Shown one piece after another: positions 43,137 through 56,374 of a stretch of DNA of 64,000 nt. The notes under the pieces are model-generated. The model did not search any database. It saw only the letters and a program-made list of their open reading frames with translations, and had not been told where the DNA came from. The position numbers and the translations under genes were made by a program. Where the stretch lies: contig JAINUG010000020.1 in assembly GCA_029706075.1 (NCBI GenBank), positions 1,565,625-1,629,624 on the forward strand, in the 5' to 3' direction. This stretch comes from Aldrovandia affinis (lineage: Eukaryota > Chordata > Actinopteri > Notacanthiformes > Halosauridae). Within the stretch, counting starts at the first letter, position 1. Every line of letters starts with the position of its first letter.

Positions 43137-43301
43137 ATTTTTTAAAATAAATTTTGTTTCTGAATTTATCCCATTTCCTCCCAATTTGTTAGCCAATTAC
43201 ACCCGCTATTTTCAAGTCAATCCCCCCCTTGCAATGTGCGTTCGCTGCCGTAGCCCTGCAACCGGTATTGATGAAGGCAAGGTAACGTCTCCTCCGAGAT
43301 A
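43137..43301 (-). repeat. SINE fragment (Glu-like family), antisense, head missing
   Basis: Matches the body and tail of 52886-53250 in reverse (ttagccaattacaccc, cgtctcctccgaga). The tRNA-like head is absent. Confidence 0.75.
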
Positions 43302-45089
43302 GTATATCACCATTTTGAAATGGCTTTTATGATGCCCTACGCTTTATTGTGACATAGGGCCTCTAAAGTCAATACATGTTATAGCACATTATACCACGAA
43401 TATACGCAGCCAAGTTTTTGCGATGAGCTCCAAAACTTCTGTTAAAACAATGGCAGCCACACCGGCAGCACACTGTTGGGACCACATTGGGGCAAGGGAG
43501 GTGGTGGTGTAGTGGATCAACCATTTAATGAAGTTATGTCTAAAAAATATCCTACCTTCATAGCAAGGGGGGTAATCACATATTAAATATGAGGGAGGGG
43601 AGGCATAATGAAAGGAAATGTTTTATATCTACAAATTACTGGGGGGGATAGATATGACTGTTTTGAATATTGGGGGGGACATGTCGTCCCACTCGTTACA
43701 CCTATACTTCATAGTGCATCTCAAATATGTTTCCTTTTGAGGTGCCTCATCAGTTCCTATGCTGCCTTGTGAATGGGACACAGGCTAAGACTTACCTAAT
43801 CATTACTATATATGCCAGGAAAGTGCCAGAATGCTGCAGTTCTTTATCACGCCCATATCTCAGAAGCTAAATTGCAGGGGGTTTCTTCTTTTTTTGCCAG
43901 CCAGTGTGATTCAGTGACCTGATTATGCCAAGCACTACGCCCACCAGTGATTTTCAATTACAAACCTTTAATGAGAATCAGATCAAAAGCTTTTCAGAAA
44001 GTACCTAGAAGCAATGAAGGGAGATTGCTTATTTTAAAGAGGCTTCAAAAGGGTATATACAAGAATGGGAAAAAGATATTCCTGTTCAGCAAATAAATAT
44101 GCAAATGCAATACTGTAATAAAGGAGCAGAAGTGTACCACCACAGTGATCCACACAGCTTATTAGTACAACTCCAAAATATGTTATGTCAAGTTAGGTCA
44201 AGGGTTTAACACTGTCTGTGACTGCTTTTTGAGCAGAAATTTAGCACCCTGCAGTTTTGATTAGAAGTTACTGCCTAAACATAAACATCCCCTTCAGGTT
44301 ATTTAAAATAATTTTCTAATATGTGAGGTATTATTTGCAACTGTCAGAGAGGGGAACAAGTATGTACAAGATATAAATGGAAATACATAAATTACAATGA
44401 ATCCAGTCCAATCAGTGAAACACAAAAGATGATTTGAATGTGGTAAACCCTAGCAAAAAATGAGCTGACCGATTTCAGCAGTGAGCATGCATCTCAGTCA
44501 CGAATTAAGAGCATCTTACCCCAAACAATTCCAATTAACCTCTGTCAGACACAAGAGTTTGGAGAGGGCATAGTGGAAGAAAACAGCTTGGAACACACTG
44601 TTCCTTTTGTACTGCACCGAGATTGATTTCCTAAAATTCAGCATTCTGGTTTAGACTGGCTTGTGCTTTTGTTTTCTCACCTAACCTTCATAATATAATG
44701 GCTGGTCTTGAACAGAGTCAGATAATAGTTTAGATGGACTTATGCACTTTTCCCACCTATTTTTTTAAATAATATTCAAATGGTCTTGAACAATCTTACA
44801 AAAATGTAAATCATCGCCAGTGACAACCCAAATGAAGAGTTTGGGTGGTTGCCAAAATTATGATTATGTTCAGTAGCCTACTAATGGGATACAGTGCATG
44901 CTTTAATTAAAGGCTGCATCAAGCATCAAATTGCTGTCCTGCTTGTCCAATGGTCGACCTAACAAAGGAATTTAACTAAAATCAAGTCAGAGAAGGGAGA
45001 CGTGAAATTTCAGCTGCATCCAATTCACCAGATAATCTCATCCTGTTTAGTGTACACACATGCTCTGAATATGCCTCTTCAAAAACAAC
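43302..45089. other. Intergenic sequence without recognised elements
   Basis: G-rich patches at 43485-43505 and 43640-43680. No coding or bounded repeat signal. Confidence 0.35.
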
Positions 45090-45487
45090 TGTCACATCTG
45101 CTGCTCACCGCCAGAGGGGAGTATTGGACTCTTGATTGCTCCCTTATTGTGTTATTAGGTAATTGTATTATTGTTTCATTGTCTTGTTTTGCCTGATTGT
45201 CTCTGTGCATTATTGTCTTAATGATTTCACCTGTGTCTCATTTCATTCATTATTTAAGCTGTCTGTTTTACTTGGCTCTGTCTTGAATGCGGGTTCTGTG
45301 TGCCATTTAGAGTGTCTTGGTTCTAGCGGTGTGGTCATCAGTGGTTTGTAGCACTTAATATTTGTTTTATTTCTTCAGTGTTTTATTGTATATTTAGTTT
45401 AGTTAATTTCTTAATTAAACTCCAGTTTTCTTTTTGGATTCCTGCCTCATCTCTGCTCTTAGGGGAACTGGACCCATCATTGTTTCA
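45090..45487 (+). mobile_element. Solo LTR, family E (TSD ACAAC)
   Basis: TGTCACATCTGCTGC to CATTGTTTCA, 398 bp, with exact ACAAC on both sides (45085-45089, 45488-45492). A TATTTAAG box near 45250 and ATTAAA near 45415 on the + strand support + orientation. Confidence 0.82.
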
Positions 45488-45690
45488 ACAACAGGCAGAC
45501 AGAAAAGAAGACATGCACAAAAATAAAAATAAATAAAAAGGCATGTCTGGCCAAGAAAAGGATAAGTGCAAAAACATGTTAACAAGTGGGTCTATAGTTT
45601 TTAGTCAGCGTTATTGTGACAACTGGTATTTCAGTGTGGTTTCTTCGTGAGGATCTTTCATTATTATATATTTTTTACAAATGTGTAAAA

Positions 45691-45975
45691 TAGAGGTTTA
45701 ACGGTACACAAAAATCACGATTTGGTACGTACCTCGGTTTTGAAGTCATGGTGCGGTACATTTATTATGAACTTTGTGGCTAATTGGCCATAATTTACTA
45801 AACAAAGTAAGGCGCATATCTTTCTTAAATAAAACTGTCCGTCAATACTGCTGCAACCACACACAAAAGTTCCCCACATGCGTCAGTGGTTAAAGCAAGA
45901 TTGCATTCGTTTGGTTCACAGCGAAAGTCCTGTACCGATCGGTTCGGGAGGAATACATGTACCGTTACACCCCTA
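45691..45975. mobile_element. hAT-type MITE (285 bp)
   Basis: Inverted ends TAGAGGTTTAACGGTACA and TAGGGGTGTAACGGTACA. GTAAAA borders both sides (45685-45690, 45976-45981), a partial match to an 8-bp duplication. There is no ORF. The 'aggggtgtaacggtaca' terminus is typical of vertebrate hAT MITEs. Confidence 0.78.
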
Positions 45976-46879
45976 GTAAAATGAATGAAGGTCTTTACAT
46001 GCTGGTGCATTTGTTTTACAAGAATAAATTAATTAATCAGTCAATTATACATAGAAAACACATGGAAGCTGTGGTTACCCACAAATTCAGTAACAGTTAA
46101 ATACAGACTATCTAAGATTTAACCCTGGAAGAGGACAAACATAGTTTTGTCTGGCAGTCTGCTGTGTGGGACATTGGGTGCAGTAAGAGGAGCAACCATA
46201 AAAGTAAGTAAGTAAAAGTAGTAAGTGAAAAATGATAATGATAAAGTCAATGATGATGACAAGGCCATGCCTATACAAAGCATGCCACAATGATTGATCA
46301 GAGCATTCTCCACATCTGAGTTCTGTGAGGTGTATGCATAGCTTGTTAGCATGTTAGGTTCCTCTTCGGGTGGTCAGATTGGGCACCTTGGACGAGACCT
46401 CTTTAAGGATGATGTGCCCATGGACACTGAGGAGATGCTGGCCAACAGCTTATGAGCCAGAGAACGCTGGCAGCGAAGTTTCCCAAAGTGCCACTAACCC
46501 TTGTTGTGCAGCTGTGTGGGTGACTTGGAGAATCTCTCAACACTCTCCACTCTCCACTTTTTTGCTTTTCCAACTGATAACCTTTAGAGAGTAGGTATAT
46601 CAAGAGGAAATGACACTATCAGAACCAGTCCAGTTCGGGTTTTAGTGATTGCATATGGTTCAAAGTTGTTGCAGTATCCTTTCCATGATGATTTATATTT
46701 CAGTTTGTGTGGCTCTATTTTGGGTTAGTAGTGTTTTGAACCAAACCAATACCTGTAAAAATAATATATAGCTATGATCTTATTTATATTTTTTATTTCT
46801 TTACTTATTTTATACGTTTCTGTAAATACTTGAAAATGACAAAAAACACATGTAACAATAAGCAAAAGGAACAACAAAG

Positions 46880-47262
46880 AAAATAAATTTGATTCAAGAA
46901 TCAAAATAGCCACCCTTTGCCATGATAACAACCTCACAAACACGGGCCATTAGGTCAATAAGTTTCAGTAGGAAATCACCCAACATGTCTTCCCAGCTCT
47001 CCTGCAGCAATTCCCAGAGACGCTTTGACAGGGTTGAATTGCTTTGACTCTTCTGTCCAGTTTGTCCCATACAAGTTCTATGGGATTGAGGTCTGGACAC
47101 TGGGTAGACCAGGTCATTAGCTTCACATTGCTCCTTCAGATAGTTCTTGTACAACTTCAAGGTGTGTTTCGGGTCGTTATCTTTCTGAAGAATGAAGGAG
47201 TGCCCGATTAGCCGTAATCCAGATGGAAGATGTACTCAAGGTTTTGACTGATACTGTATATA
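46880..47262 (-). mobile_element. Tc1-like transposon relic, internally deleted
   Basis: The terminus at the right (tgtactcaaggttttgactg, about 47231-47250) resembles a Tc1 terminal repeat. The minus-strand remnant includes QKDNDPKHTL (second Asp) and a C-terminal LWELLQESWEDM. It ends in AKGGYFDS, as in 1579-2440. Confidence 0.78.
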
Positions 47263-49120
47263 TTTTTTAATATCTATAAAAATGTGTTTACAATAAAAAC
47301 CAACACTGAATAAATCAAACATATGTGTAGATCTGGCTTTGTATATAAAGAAGACAGAGGCAATCTAAATACATTGTCAAGAAATTGTAAGGGCACACAC
47401 GTACACGCACTGACTTAACACGACCAAAGGTGAACCGCGCGTGGACCCAAATCCCGTACAGGGTTTACGAGCAACGGCATCGAGAGTGAAAGGCCCGAAA
47501 TGGTTACCGTGGAAACCGCCCAGACAGCCTTTGCTCTGATTCTCCGGCTAGCGAGTTGTCACATCAAGGGCGCCTCTGCCTGCTGTCACGGATTTCTTGG
47601 AAAACAGCAAGCAGTGCACACGAGAATGTCCCTGTTGCATTTGCTTAATCACCACAAGCAGGAACATCAAACACAGGCCACTTGAAAGGGTGACATGCCT
47701 CTGGAATGGAAGCCCCTGATACCAGCATCTTCTGAAAGGAGAGACATTAAAGGGCTTGCTCGAGCTAAACAATCAATGGGACAGCAAATAGACTGCGAAG
47801 CAGATAGGAGCACAGCTGTGTGCTTTACTGATTGGCCAGCCGAAGATGTAGATGGAGTTGATGTGCCCACTGCAGGTTTGATTTCATGACATTGACTTCC
47901 AATATTCAACAACTGAGAGTTATCTCTTCCTGTGTCAAAATTCATGAACACAAAGTGCAAAGCAATGTGTAATGCTGCCCAAACAGCAGTTGATTGTCTT
48001 TGTGCAGTACTCCCTCCTCTATTATTCTCAACATTTGCTGAAACCTGAAGCAATGGTATCCTACAGTAACTGTAAAATTGAATCTTTTTTTTGTAAAGAA
48101 GAATGATAGAGTGAGTTACTTAGAACACAATCAGTTTTATATTTACTAACAAATATTGCCTCTGATAGATTTTCTGTCTGATATGTATCTCTATATTCAA
48201 TGGATAGTGGTTTACTCGCAGTAGCCTATAAAAATGTATACATTCAGACCTGTAATATATAACCTTGTAAGGGGCAACATGTAGGCTATATACGTACAGG
48301 AACGTGGTACAAAGCTATGGTTCACCTTTGCTTTAATTCCTGTTATCTGTCATGCTACATGTTGCTGTATTACAGGTTACATTAAAGGGGTGGCTCTTTG
48401 AAACTTTTAAAAAAAAATATATAACATTTCATAGAATCGGAATGTCTAGAGAAATACAATACAAGTCAATACAAGTCATAAATACACAAAACACGTAAAT
48501 TAACTTATCAAAAACCTGCTTTGATGTGTAGCAACATTTTGACAGGTCACCATTGTCCGATCAGAGTAGGTGTTTCCCTATATAATTTTTAAAATATATT
48601 TATATTTAACCCATATGTTCATATCTAGTCTTCAACATGCTCGTCTGTGGCTAGATAACGTTGCATTTGTAACCAAAATAATCAGAAGGGATTGCAGTAA
48701 CAATATTTTACCACATGAACCGTATACGGAAATGTTCTTTGTTTGTATGCAAGATGTGTCTAGCTCAAGCTCAGACATCAACAATACACATCGGTACTTT
48801 TGACAGAGCGTGAATACGTGGATGTTCTATGCCGACGCTTATTATGGGATCTTATTTGTCAGTAGAACGTTAGCAAAAGGACAAGACACATCAGAGCGTT
48901 TACACTCATCCAATAACACTGGGATCCAACACAGACTACCTCCAGTTGTGGTTCATATCGAATTTGTAAACTTAAAATATATATCCGATTTCTTGTGTTG
49001 AGACTAGAATTGTTTAAACATGACACGTATCGGATATGAAAGAAATCGGATATATGCCACATAAAAAGCCAAAAGAGAAACGTGTAAACGGGGCCTTTGT
49101 CCCAGGTAACACAGACAGAG
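47263..49120. other. Intergenic sequence without recognised elements
   Basis: No bounded elements or motif-bearing ORF found. Confidence 0.35.
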
Positions 49121-49129
49121 GAGACATTC

Positions 49130-49710
49130 AACAAACAAAACAACGTTTTTACAATGTGGATTGCTTCACCTGACCACCAGATTCCAGGACAGCTACTTTC
49201 CCCAAGCTGTCAGAATACTGAATGGACATTAAACTCGAACATAAACACTGCCTCCAGCCCTGCGCCGTGGGCTGAACTGCACTATAATGTTACCTCAATG
49301 TGACCTAAATGTCGTCATAAATGTTGCACTGTCCTAACTGGTGTGGAATTGTTGCACTGTTGAGAACAGTCACGCTGCTACTAGTGTCCACCTGCCGTTT
49401 CTGTTTTTTGCACAACAAAACAATACATGCCTGCACCTTATTGTTACCTCAATGTGTTTCTGTTGCACTTTATAATGTTACTGCAGTTTATAAAATGTTA
49501 CCTCAATGTGACCCTCAATGTGACCTTGTTACCTCAATGTGACCTAAATGTTGTGTCGTAAATGTTGCACTGTCTTAACTGTTGTGTAATTGTTGTCTTA
49601 ATGTTGCACTGTTGTAAATCGAAGCGCAATCTCGTTCTTCTACATACTTGTATGTGGCGGAATGACAATAAAAGCAACTCAAATCAACTCAACTCAACTC
49701 AACTCAACTT
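49130..49710 (+). mobile_element. LINE 3' end with (ACTCA)n tail
   Basis: A short coding remnant near 49170-49220, in shifted frames, reads like the end of a LINE ORF (PDSRTATFPKLSEY). A T-rich 3' UTR has several 'gttacctcaatgtgacc' repeats, an AATAAA at about 49667, and the pentanucleotide tail at 49674-49710. Confidence 0.62.
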
Positions 49711-50481
49711 CACCTGTTGTTCTATTGGTGTTAACATTATTTTGTCAGTTGGACCACTGGTTGCGTCTTTTGCCTGGATTATGTTGTAGGAAGGTTTTTC
49801 TGCACCGCCTAAAATCATGTTGTCTTTTCTTTACATCATATACTGTTTGTTTTGTTATGCCTAATGATTTTTTTGTGATCACTCCAAATGTTTATCCTCT
49901 CCATTGGTTTTGTATTGCTATGCTGTTATAGGCCTACAGAATTGTGACGAGTTTATCTCGTTGACCATTACTTCTATTTCCTGATCTGTAAATATAAGTT
50001 TTCTTTTTCCTGTGGTTGTGCCTAGTTGCTGCTTAGCCTAGCCATTTCTTTGCACATTGTGATCTGGACATGTAAGCATACCGTATTGTTTCTGATCGTT
50101 TTCTGATCGTTTTCTTACCGCAAAATTGCGAATGAGGGCGTTTCATTTCTATGATTGCATAATTGGAACCAGTGTTATTAAATTAGTCGTTAATGTGTCG
50201 GTATCTGCGACTGCAAAACAGCCGCATTTTTCCCAGGCATCGCAACATCTGTTATGTTAATGAGTAAAGAAATAGTGACAGAGATTTGTATTTTAAAACC
50301 ATTATTTTTCTGTTTTCCATGTATTTTGATTGAACATAATAACTGAAAATTGATTGATTTTCATGACCACCCCTTTTAACATTAAAACATTAAAATTTGA
50401 TGCACAATAAATCAACCTCTTCTCATTGTATGTGAAAAAATGTCTGTCTTCTTCTGTGGTTTTGTGGATTACGAACATAAG

Positions 50482-50633
50482 ACCAGCCAACCGGGTGCAG
50501 TGCTGCCACCTATGGTCGCCAAAAGAAGGCATTTTAATAAACGTGTACCAGTTTCTCCGTGAGTTCTCTCACCTTGGTTTCAATGCCTTCTATTGGCGAC
50601 CATAGGTGGCAGCACTGCGCCCAGTCAGCTGGT
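50482..50633. repeat. Foldback repeat (about 55-bp inverted arms)
   Basis: The left arm (accagccaaccgggtgcagt...) and right arm (...actgcgcccagtcagctggt) are inverted copies of one another through 'gctgccacctatggtcgcc'. A spacer of about 40 bases separates them. MITE-like, superfamily unknown. Confidence 0.75.
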
Positions 50634-50699
50634 TTAATAATATCGATTAATAAATGAGACTTTTGAGATGTGCAGATCTATTCCAGGAACTAATTTAGA

Positions 50700-51040
50700 T
50701 TAACGTAATTTGGCGTTTTGTTGATGGTGGTGGAAAACGTTGTCTCAGGCATCACTCCAGAATCTCACATAAGTGTTCAATTGGGTTAAGATTTGGTGAC
50801 TGAGATGGCCATGGCATATGGTTTACATTGTTTTCATGCTCATAAAACCATTCAGTGACCACTTGTGCTCTGTGGATGGGGGCAGTGTCATCCTGGAAGA
50901 AGCCACTACCGTCAGGACAGAAATGCTTCACCACAGGATGGCAGAATGGCTTTGTATTTATTGGCATTTACCTTGCCCTTTAAGGAGTGGACCTAAACCA
51001 TGCCAGGAAAATGCACCCCACACCGTAACAGCCACCAGCA
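50700..51040 (-). mobile_element. Mariner/Tc1-superfamily relic, antisense
   Basis: Minus strand reads GSGFFQDDTAPIHRAQVVTE (second catalytic Asp region) and WPSQSPNLNPIEHLCEILE (third). Same family as 26385-27040. The N-terminal half is missing. Confidence 0.82.
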
Positions 51041-51929
51041 TCCCTCATTTACTCAAGTGTTTCCTTTATTTTGGCAGTAATGTGTATGTGGTATATGTGT
51101 AAGTGAATTCGGAAATAAACTAGTTCCAGCAAGTACTGTTGGCTGGCTGGGACACCTTCCTCTCTCAGCATATGTTTCCATAGCAACAGTAACTTTTGTA
51201 GCATGAAAATATTTTTTCTGAGAAGTTGTTAATTCAAAAGTGAAAGAAATGGAAATAAATAGAGAAACTAGAAATACAAGAATAGGGGACACTACAATAT
51301 TGTAATATTGGAACAAACAACGAACAAACATTGGAACATTGGAACAAAAATGTTGTCCAGTGAATCCTGGGGACATATTGATGACCAAGGGTCAGATTTA
51401 CTAAAGGATTGCAACTGCTTTTCGAAAGCAAAAGCAGTCACTACGGGGCTGCAATATCTATGTCAGATTTACTAAACGTTCACAATGAGTCAAATCACTA
51501 TCAGGAAGTAATTTGTGGGGGTTAAGTCACTTTTCGACTTTCCTTTAGATGAATAGGCCTAGTTAAATCTGTTCATGCATATGTATACCTGGGATGAATG
51601 CACTAAAACAGGGTGGAGATTTTGTAAATTGGGCTGATTAAGTATTCCGTCTGATTTGCTATAGCATGCCTTAATTGTGACTCTCCTCTTTGTGTTAGAA
51701 TTTTCTGAACTCCAAGACTAGGCTGTAGTTTTCAGTACTTTTTAGTGAGTGCTGATATCGCCTAGGCACTTCACAGTCCACGTTTTGTATTGCAATTTCC
51801 GAGATGCTAGTCGCTGTCCCAGCTATGCAAAACAAATCATCACGAATGTTGTTGCAAAGTAACCCGCTTCATGTCATGACAGCTTTATTTTCAGGAATGC
51901 CTATATTCTTCCACAAGAAATGCCATCAT

Positions 51930-52480
51930 TTGGTGTTTTGTTGATGGTGGTGGAAAATGCTGTCTCAGGTGCCGCTCCCATAATTGTTCAATTAGGTTTG
52001 GATTTGGTGACTGAGACAGCTATGGCATATGATTTACATTGTTTTCATGCCTATCAAACCATTCAGTGATCATTTGTGCTCTGTGGATGGGGGATTGTCA
52101 CTTGTCTGTGGAAGAGACCACTGCCATCAGGATAGAAATGCTTTAGCATAGGATGAAGGTGATCACTCAGAATGTCTTTGTATCTATTGGTGTTTACCTT
52201 GCCCTCTAAGGGGTTGAGTGGACTTAAACCATGTCAGGAAAATGCACCCCACAGAGCCATAACAGAGCCGCCAAAACCATTCAGTGTGGGAAACAAACTT
52301 CCAGGCATGTAGGTTTCTTTTGGCGTGCGCCACACATGCACTTGGGTGAAGGATGACTCATCTGACCATATAATTTTTTTCCACTGCTCAGGAGACCACT
52401 GCCTGTGTTCTTTGGACCACTTTACTCGCAAATGTACATTTTTAAGGTGTAATAAGGAGGTTATGCACATACATTTAAAG
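51930..52480 (-). mobile_element. Mariner/Tc1-superfamily relic, antisense, second copy
   Basis: Minus strand includes WSPEQWKKIIWSDESSFTQV (first catalytic Asp), NGFGGSVMALWGAFS and, further on, the antisense of the NPIE segment in decayed form. It is longer at the N-terminal side than the copy 0.9 kb upstream. Confidence 0.82.
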
Positions 52481-52885
52481 TGCTTGAGCTGATACTGAGG
52501 AATATTGTGCCCTTTTTATAGCACTTTATTGACAGAGATTAGGACATTGAAATGACTTGAAATGTCCTTGAATTGGTGGCACAGGTAAGTGCGGTTACCC
52601 TGAGAATTGCTCTTCAGAGGCAATTAGAAAAGATATAAAAAAGAGCATGTTTTCAACAGATATTAAACCATGATATATGTAAAGAGTAGGAAGCATGCCA
52701 CAGGTCAATATATATCCCTGGATGATGCACTGTAATGAGTAAATGTTATGGTATTTAAGGAAATGATATGTGCATATTATGAGGACATTGTATTTTGGAT
52801 TTAGATTTTTATTTCTCCAGCAACCACGTGCAAATTGTTCAATCATTTCTCTCATACTCAGAATGAGTATCAAAAAGAGCAAATG

Positions 52886-53250
52886 GCGGGGGCCTCCCGC
52901 ATGGTCCAGTGGTTACAACGTTCAACGCTGGCCACGGCGACCGGGGTTCGATCCCACCGGCCGCGCCAGAGTTGGCTCTGGCCGGGAGTGCCACCGGGGG
53001 CGGCGATAGGGAGGAGGGAGGGAAGCCGACAGGACGTCCGCTGTGCACAGGGGTCGCTCTGTAGTACAGGGTGGCAGTCGACGGCCTGGCGAGTATCGTC
53101 TCGGAGGAGACATTACTTCGCCTTCATCACTACCAGTCGCAGGGCTACGGCAGCAAACTCGCATTGTGAGGGGGGTTGACTTGAAAATAGCAGGGTGTAA
53201 TTGGCTACCAAATTGGGAGAAAATGGGAAATCTGAAACAATTTTTTTTTT
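52886..53250 (+). repeat. tRNA-Glu-like SINE, intact, 12-bp TSD
   Basis: The tRNA-like head (tcccgcatggtccagtggtt, B box ggttcgatccca) is followed by a GC-rich body and the 'gtaattggctaccaaattgg' region with a T-rich end. AAAGAGCAAATG at 52874-52885 and 53251-53262 is an exact 12-bp duplication. It is the best-preserved copy of the family that also appears at 14619-14942 and 43137-43301. Confidence 0.9.
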
Positions 53251-53262
53251 AAAGAGCAAATG

Positions 53263-55140
53263 TCCATCAAAGTTCAGTATACAAAGAGTACAGTATACAA
53301 ATATTAGCCCCTTAAGTGATACAATGGCAAACAAAATGGGAGCACTGCTTTGATCGTGAGTCTATTTGTGTCAAGAGGTTCTTGAGAGGAGCTCCAGCAT
53401 GGATTTTGCTTGGATCAAACATGGGGTGCATCCGTTTCCATGGCAGCCAAACCCAGGCTGCACTTTCATGTCCGTGGAACTCAAAAACAATGAGCAGCAA
53501 GGCAAATGTATGCCTGGATCCAATGCAGTTTTCACAAACGATATTTATTTTCATGACCCAGGCATCTTTTCAGTTTGTATGTTCTCTTGATTTAAGCACA
53601 CTGAGGCCAACATTCACAATATGCTGATGGAAGACAGCATGACATCATGAAACACTGATGCAATGGAGAATACTGGAAATGTTGTGATGTGCTTTGCTGT
53701 TTGAGAAGATTTAGCAGGGTGGCTAATTGATGTCAGAGAAACAGGGAACTAAGGACTTCCTCATGCCCAAGTGGGCTATCCTAACTCCTTGCGGGTGATA
53801 CGGGAAGAATGGCTGTGTGGATACATTTCATGCCTCAGTAGAAGCCTCATCTGTCACAGTGAAGATGGTGATTGTGTAACAAACTGGACGCAATTTATTG
53901 GCCCCCGAATTGGCCATTCTTAAGTGAAGTGAACTCAAGTGAAGTAAAACTTTTATTTTTATTTAAGGAACAGAAAATACTATCAAAGGTTATTTTCATC
54001 TCTACATTTTAATTTATGTGAATTACTCAAGGAAATTAATATATGTATGCATGGTAAATGATACCTGAGTTATATATGGAGACAATGTGTATATGAGATA
54101 CCTATATGTTGTAATAATTTTCAATACAAGAAATAGTCTAGAAATGTGAGGTTAAAACTGAATGTGAATCAAAATATCTCATATTGTCTCCTGGGCTGCA
54201 GTCTGACTTTACAGAAGCATGTTTGCTCAGGTTTGCCAAGCATGTTACATTTTTGAAGGGAGACACATAGTAAATTGCCTTGTTAAAAAGAGAGCACAAG
54301 GAATTTGGTGAACTGTGGAGGTCCGAAAATGGCAAAATGCCAAGGCTGTCGAAATGACTTTGATGTAGCTTTTAAGACTAAATGAAGGTTACCTACAGGC
54401 TGAAGGCTTTTAGGCTCCACTTGCTTCATTAGGTGCTCATCCTGGAAGCTCAAACAAGCCTTCGTTGGAATAGGCTGTGAAAGCACAGTATTTTGTTGTT
54501 GTACCAAAGAACATGTAGTGAAAGAGGTAATAACACAAGGTACTGTAATCCTCAGGGTGCATCCCTCCTAACTGGTGGGTTTCTCGTTTAAGCTCCATGG
54601 ATGAACTGCTCCAGAAACTCCTCAGCTGTTTAAATTGGTAAATGTACATGACACTAGAGATCCTGGACATTGGTGTCTGGGGGCTGAGTTAAAATAGGTT
54701 TTTAATTTATTTTGAAAGACAGCCACACATTTTAAATATTGCATGTTTCCTACTTTGAGGGCAATGGCCAACAAACAAGCCATGAGGGTGCAACTCAATG
54801 AAATGTATAGATGCCAATGCATGACCAGGTTCAGGGTCAGTGGATGTTTAGGGAAAAAAAACAATTTCCTGCCAAAAATATTGCACTTGGTTTGCGATGG
54901 AGTTATATGAGTTCACTTCATCAAATAGTTTCTTCAAACTTCAAATACAATTAGATTTTAGAATATTATTAAGCATATTAAACATAATTATAAGGTCTCT
55001 TTTGTCTCACATCAATGGCTCTGCTTATATTACATGAATACTGCCCAAACTAGCAACCAAAGTATTGTAGTAAACTGACAGCACTAATTTGTCATATTTA
55101 TCGACTCACTTATGTTGGTATATATTTTAGGCTTTTATTT
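53263..55140. other. Intergenic sequence without recognised elements
   Basis: AT-rich DNA with no motif-bearing ORF and no bounded repeat that I could see. Confidence 0.35.
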
Positions 55141-55149
55141 CATCTAGAC

Positions 55150-55430
55150 ATACATGTGGTATACAAAATAATTGAAACACCAAACAATATATGAATATTT
55201 ATAAACTAATATGGAGTTGGGCTGCCCTTTGCCTTCAGAACAGCTTTAGTCCTTCTTGGAATGCTGTTATACAAGTTTTTAAGTCTTGGAATATGGGAAC
55301 ATCTTCCGGAAACAATGTTTGCACATTGGGCACAAAGGGTGCACCCTTGTTGCCTAAAATGGCCTTGTATTCCTTGGCTGTAATTCTACCATAGTGTAAT
55401 AATCGGACCCAATTAAAATCCAAATCTGTT
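55150..55430 (-). mobile_element. Possible Tc1/mariner relic, antisense
   Basis: The text 'aatatggagttgggctgccc ... agaacagctttagtccttcttggaatgctg' is the antisense of the segment that in Tc1/mariner transposases follows the catalytic Glu. No ends or catalytic motifs are preserved, so the call is tentative. Confidence 0.45.
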
Positions 55431-55488
55431 AGATCTGTATCATCATTATTTTCTCTACCCTCTGTATTGTATGCTTGTATCTCACATA

Positions 55489-56374
55489 TGTGAGGTACCG
55501 AACAGGGACCCAGACGCAGACCAGGATAAGGCAGTAAAGGAACGTTTAATAATCAAGCAAGGTTCAAAAGCCGATAGTCAGAGTTAGATAAGGTACAAAA
55601 TCGAAATCCAAAAGGGTAGTCAAATAGGCAGTCCAAAAATCAAAAACAAAATAATCAGAAGGGCAAACAAACAAAATCAGAAGGCAAAACTCGAAGTCAA
55701 TCAGAAGGGGTGTCTCGGAAAATACAAACAAACTCTGGCAAATACTGAGAGCAGACACAAAACTTAAATACAAGCGGGGAAGGAAAACACAATAGGAATC
55801 AGGTGTGACTGGGAGGGAAGAAGGGCAAGAACACAGGTGAGAACGATAGGGATCACTAATACGATAACGAGGGGAGACAAAAGCCACGGACTGGGAAGCA
55901 CATAAACACACGGAAATAAAACGACCTGGAATGGCAGGTAGACATGTGCACAGTTCGAAGGGGAGGAGAGCAAAGGAAAGGATCTGCGTGCAGGTAAAGC
56001 GAAAGGAGAGAAGCATACAGGGATAGGACAATGAGAGAGAGAATGATAGCAGTAGATAGAAGCGTGAGATAATTAGTAATTAGTAATGTTAGTAACTTAA
56101 TCTAAATCCCTAATGTTAGTAGATTAGTACTATATACATCTAACTAATATATACAGAGTGTTAGAAAGAAAGAAGGAAGTAAACGAGATAGGGAAATAAG
56201 GCAGAAAACCTGTAAAGTCAAAATCACCCGAATAGTGCAATAACAAAGACGAGGAGTGGATTATCGAAAAACACGGACCACAGACAGACGGGGAAACAGA
56301 CGTGAATAAACCGTAATGATGAGAAAAATAATAAAATACAAAAACAAACAGAACAAAGATGGCAAAACATAACA
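55489..56374 (-). repeat. 3' LTR of the gypsy element
   Basis: Very similar to the 5' LTR, but with a 42-bp deletion next to the TATA region and a few small indels and substitutions. A short purine run (GGGGG, 56378-56382 on the minus strand) just inside the element is the likely polypurine tract. Confidence 0.93.

Noticed and set aside
52887..52960. tRNA-Glu gene candidate
   Set aside because: It has A and B boxes, but it is the head of a SINE with its own body, tail and 12-bp duplication. The same holds for the tRNA-like heads at 18640, 36723, 37097 and 63675.
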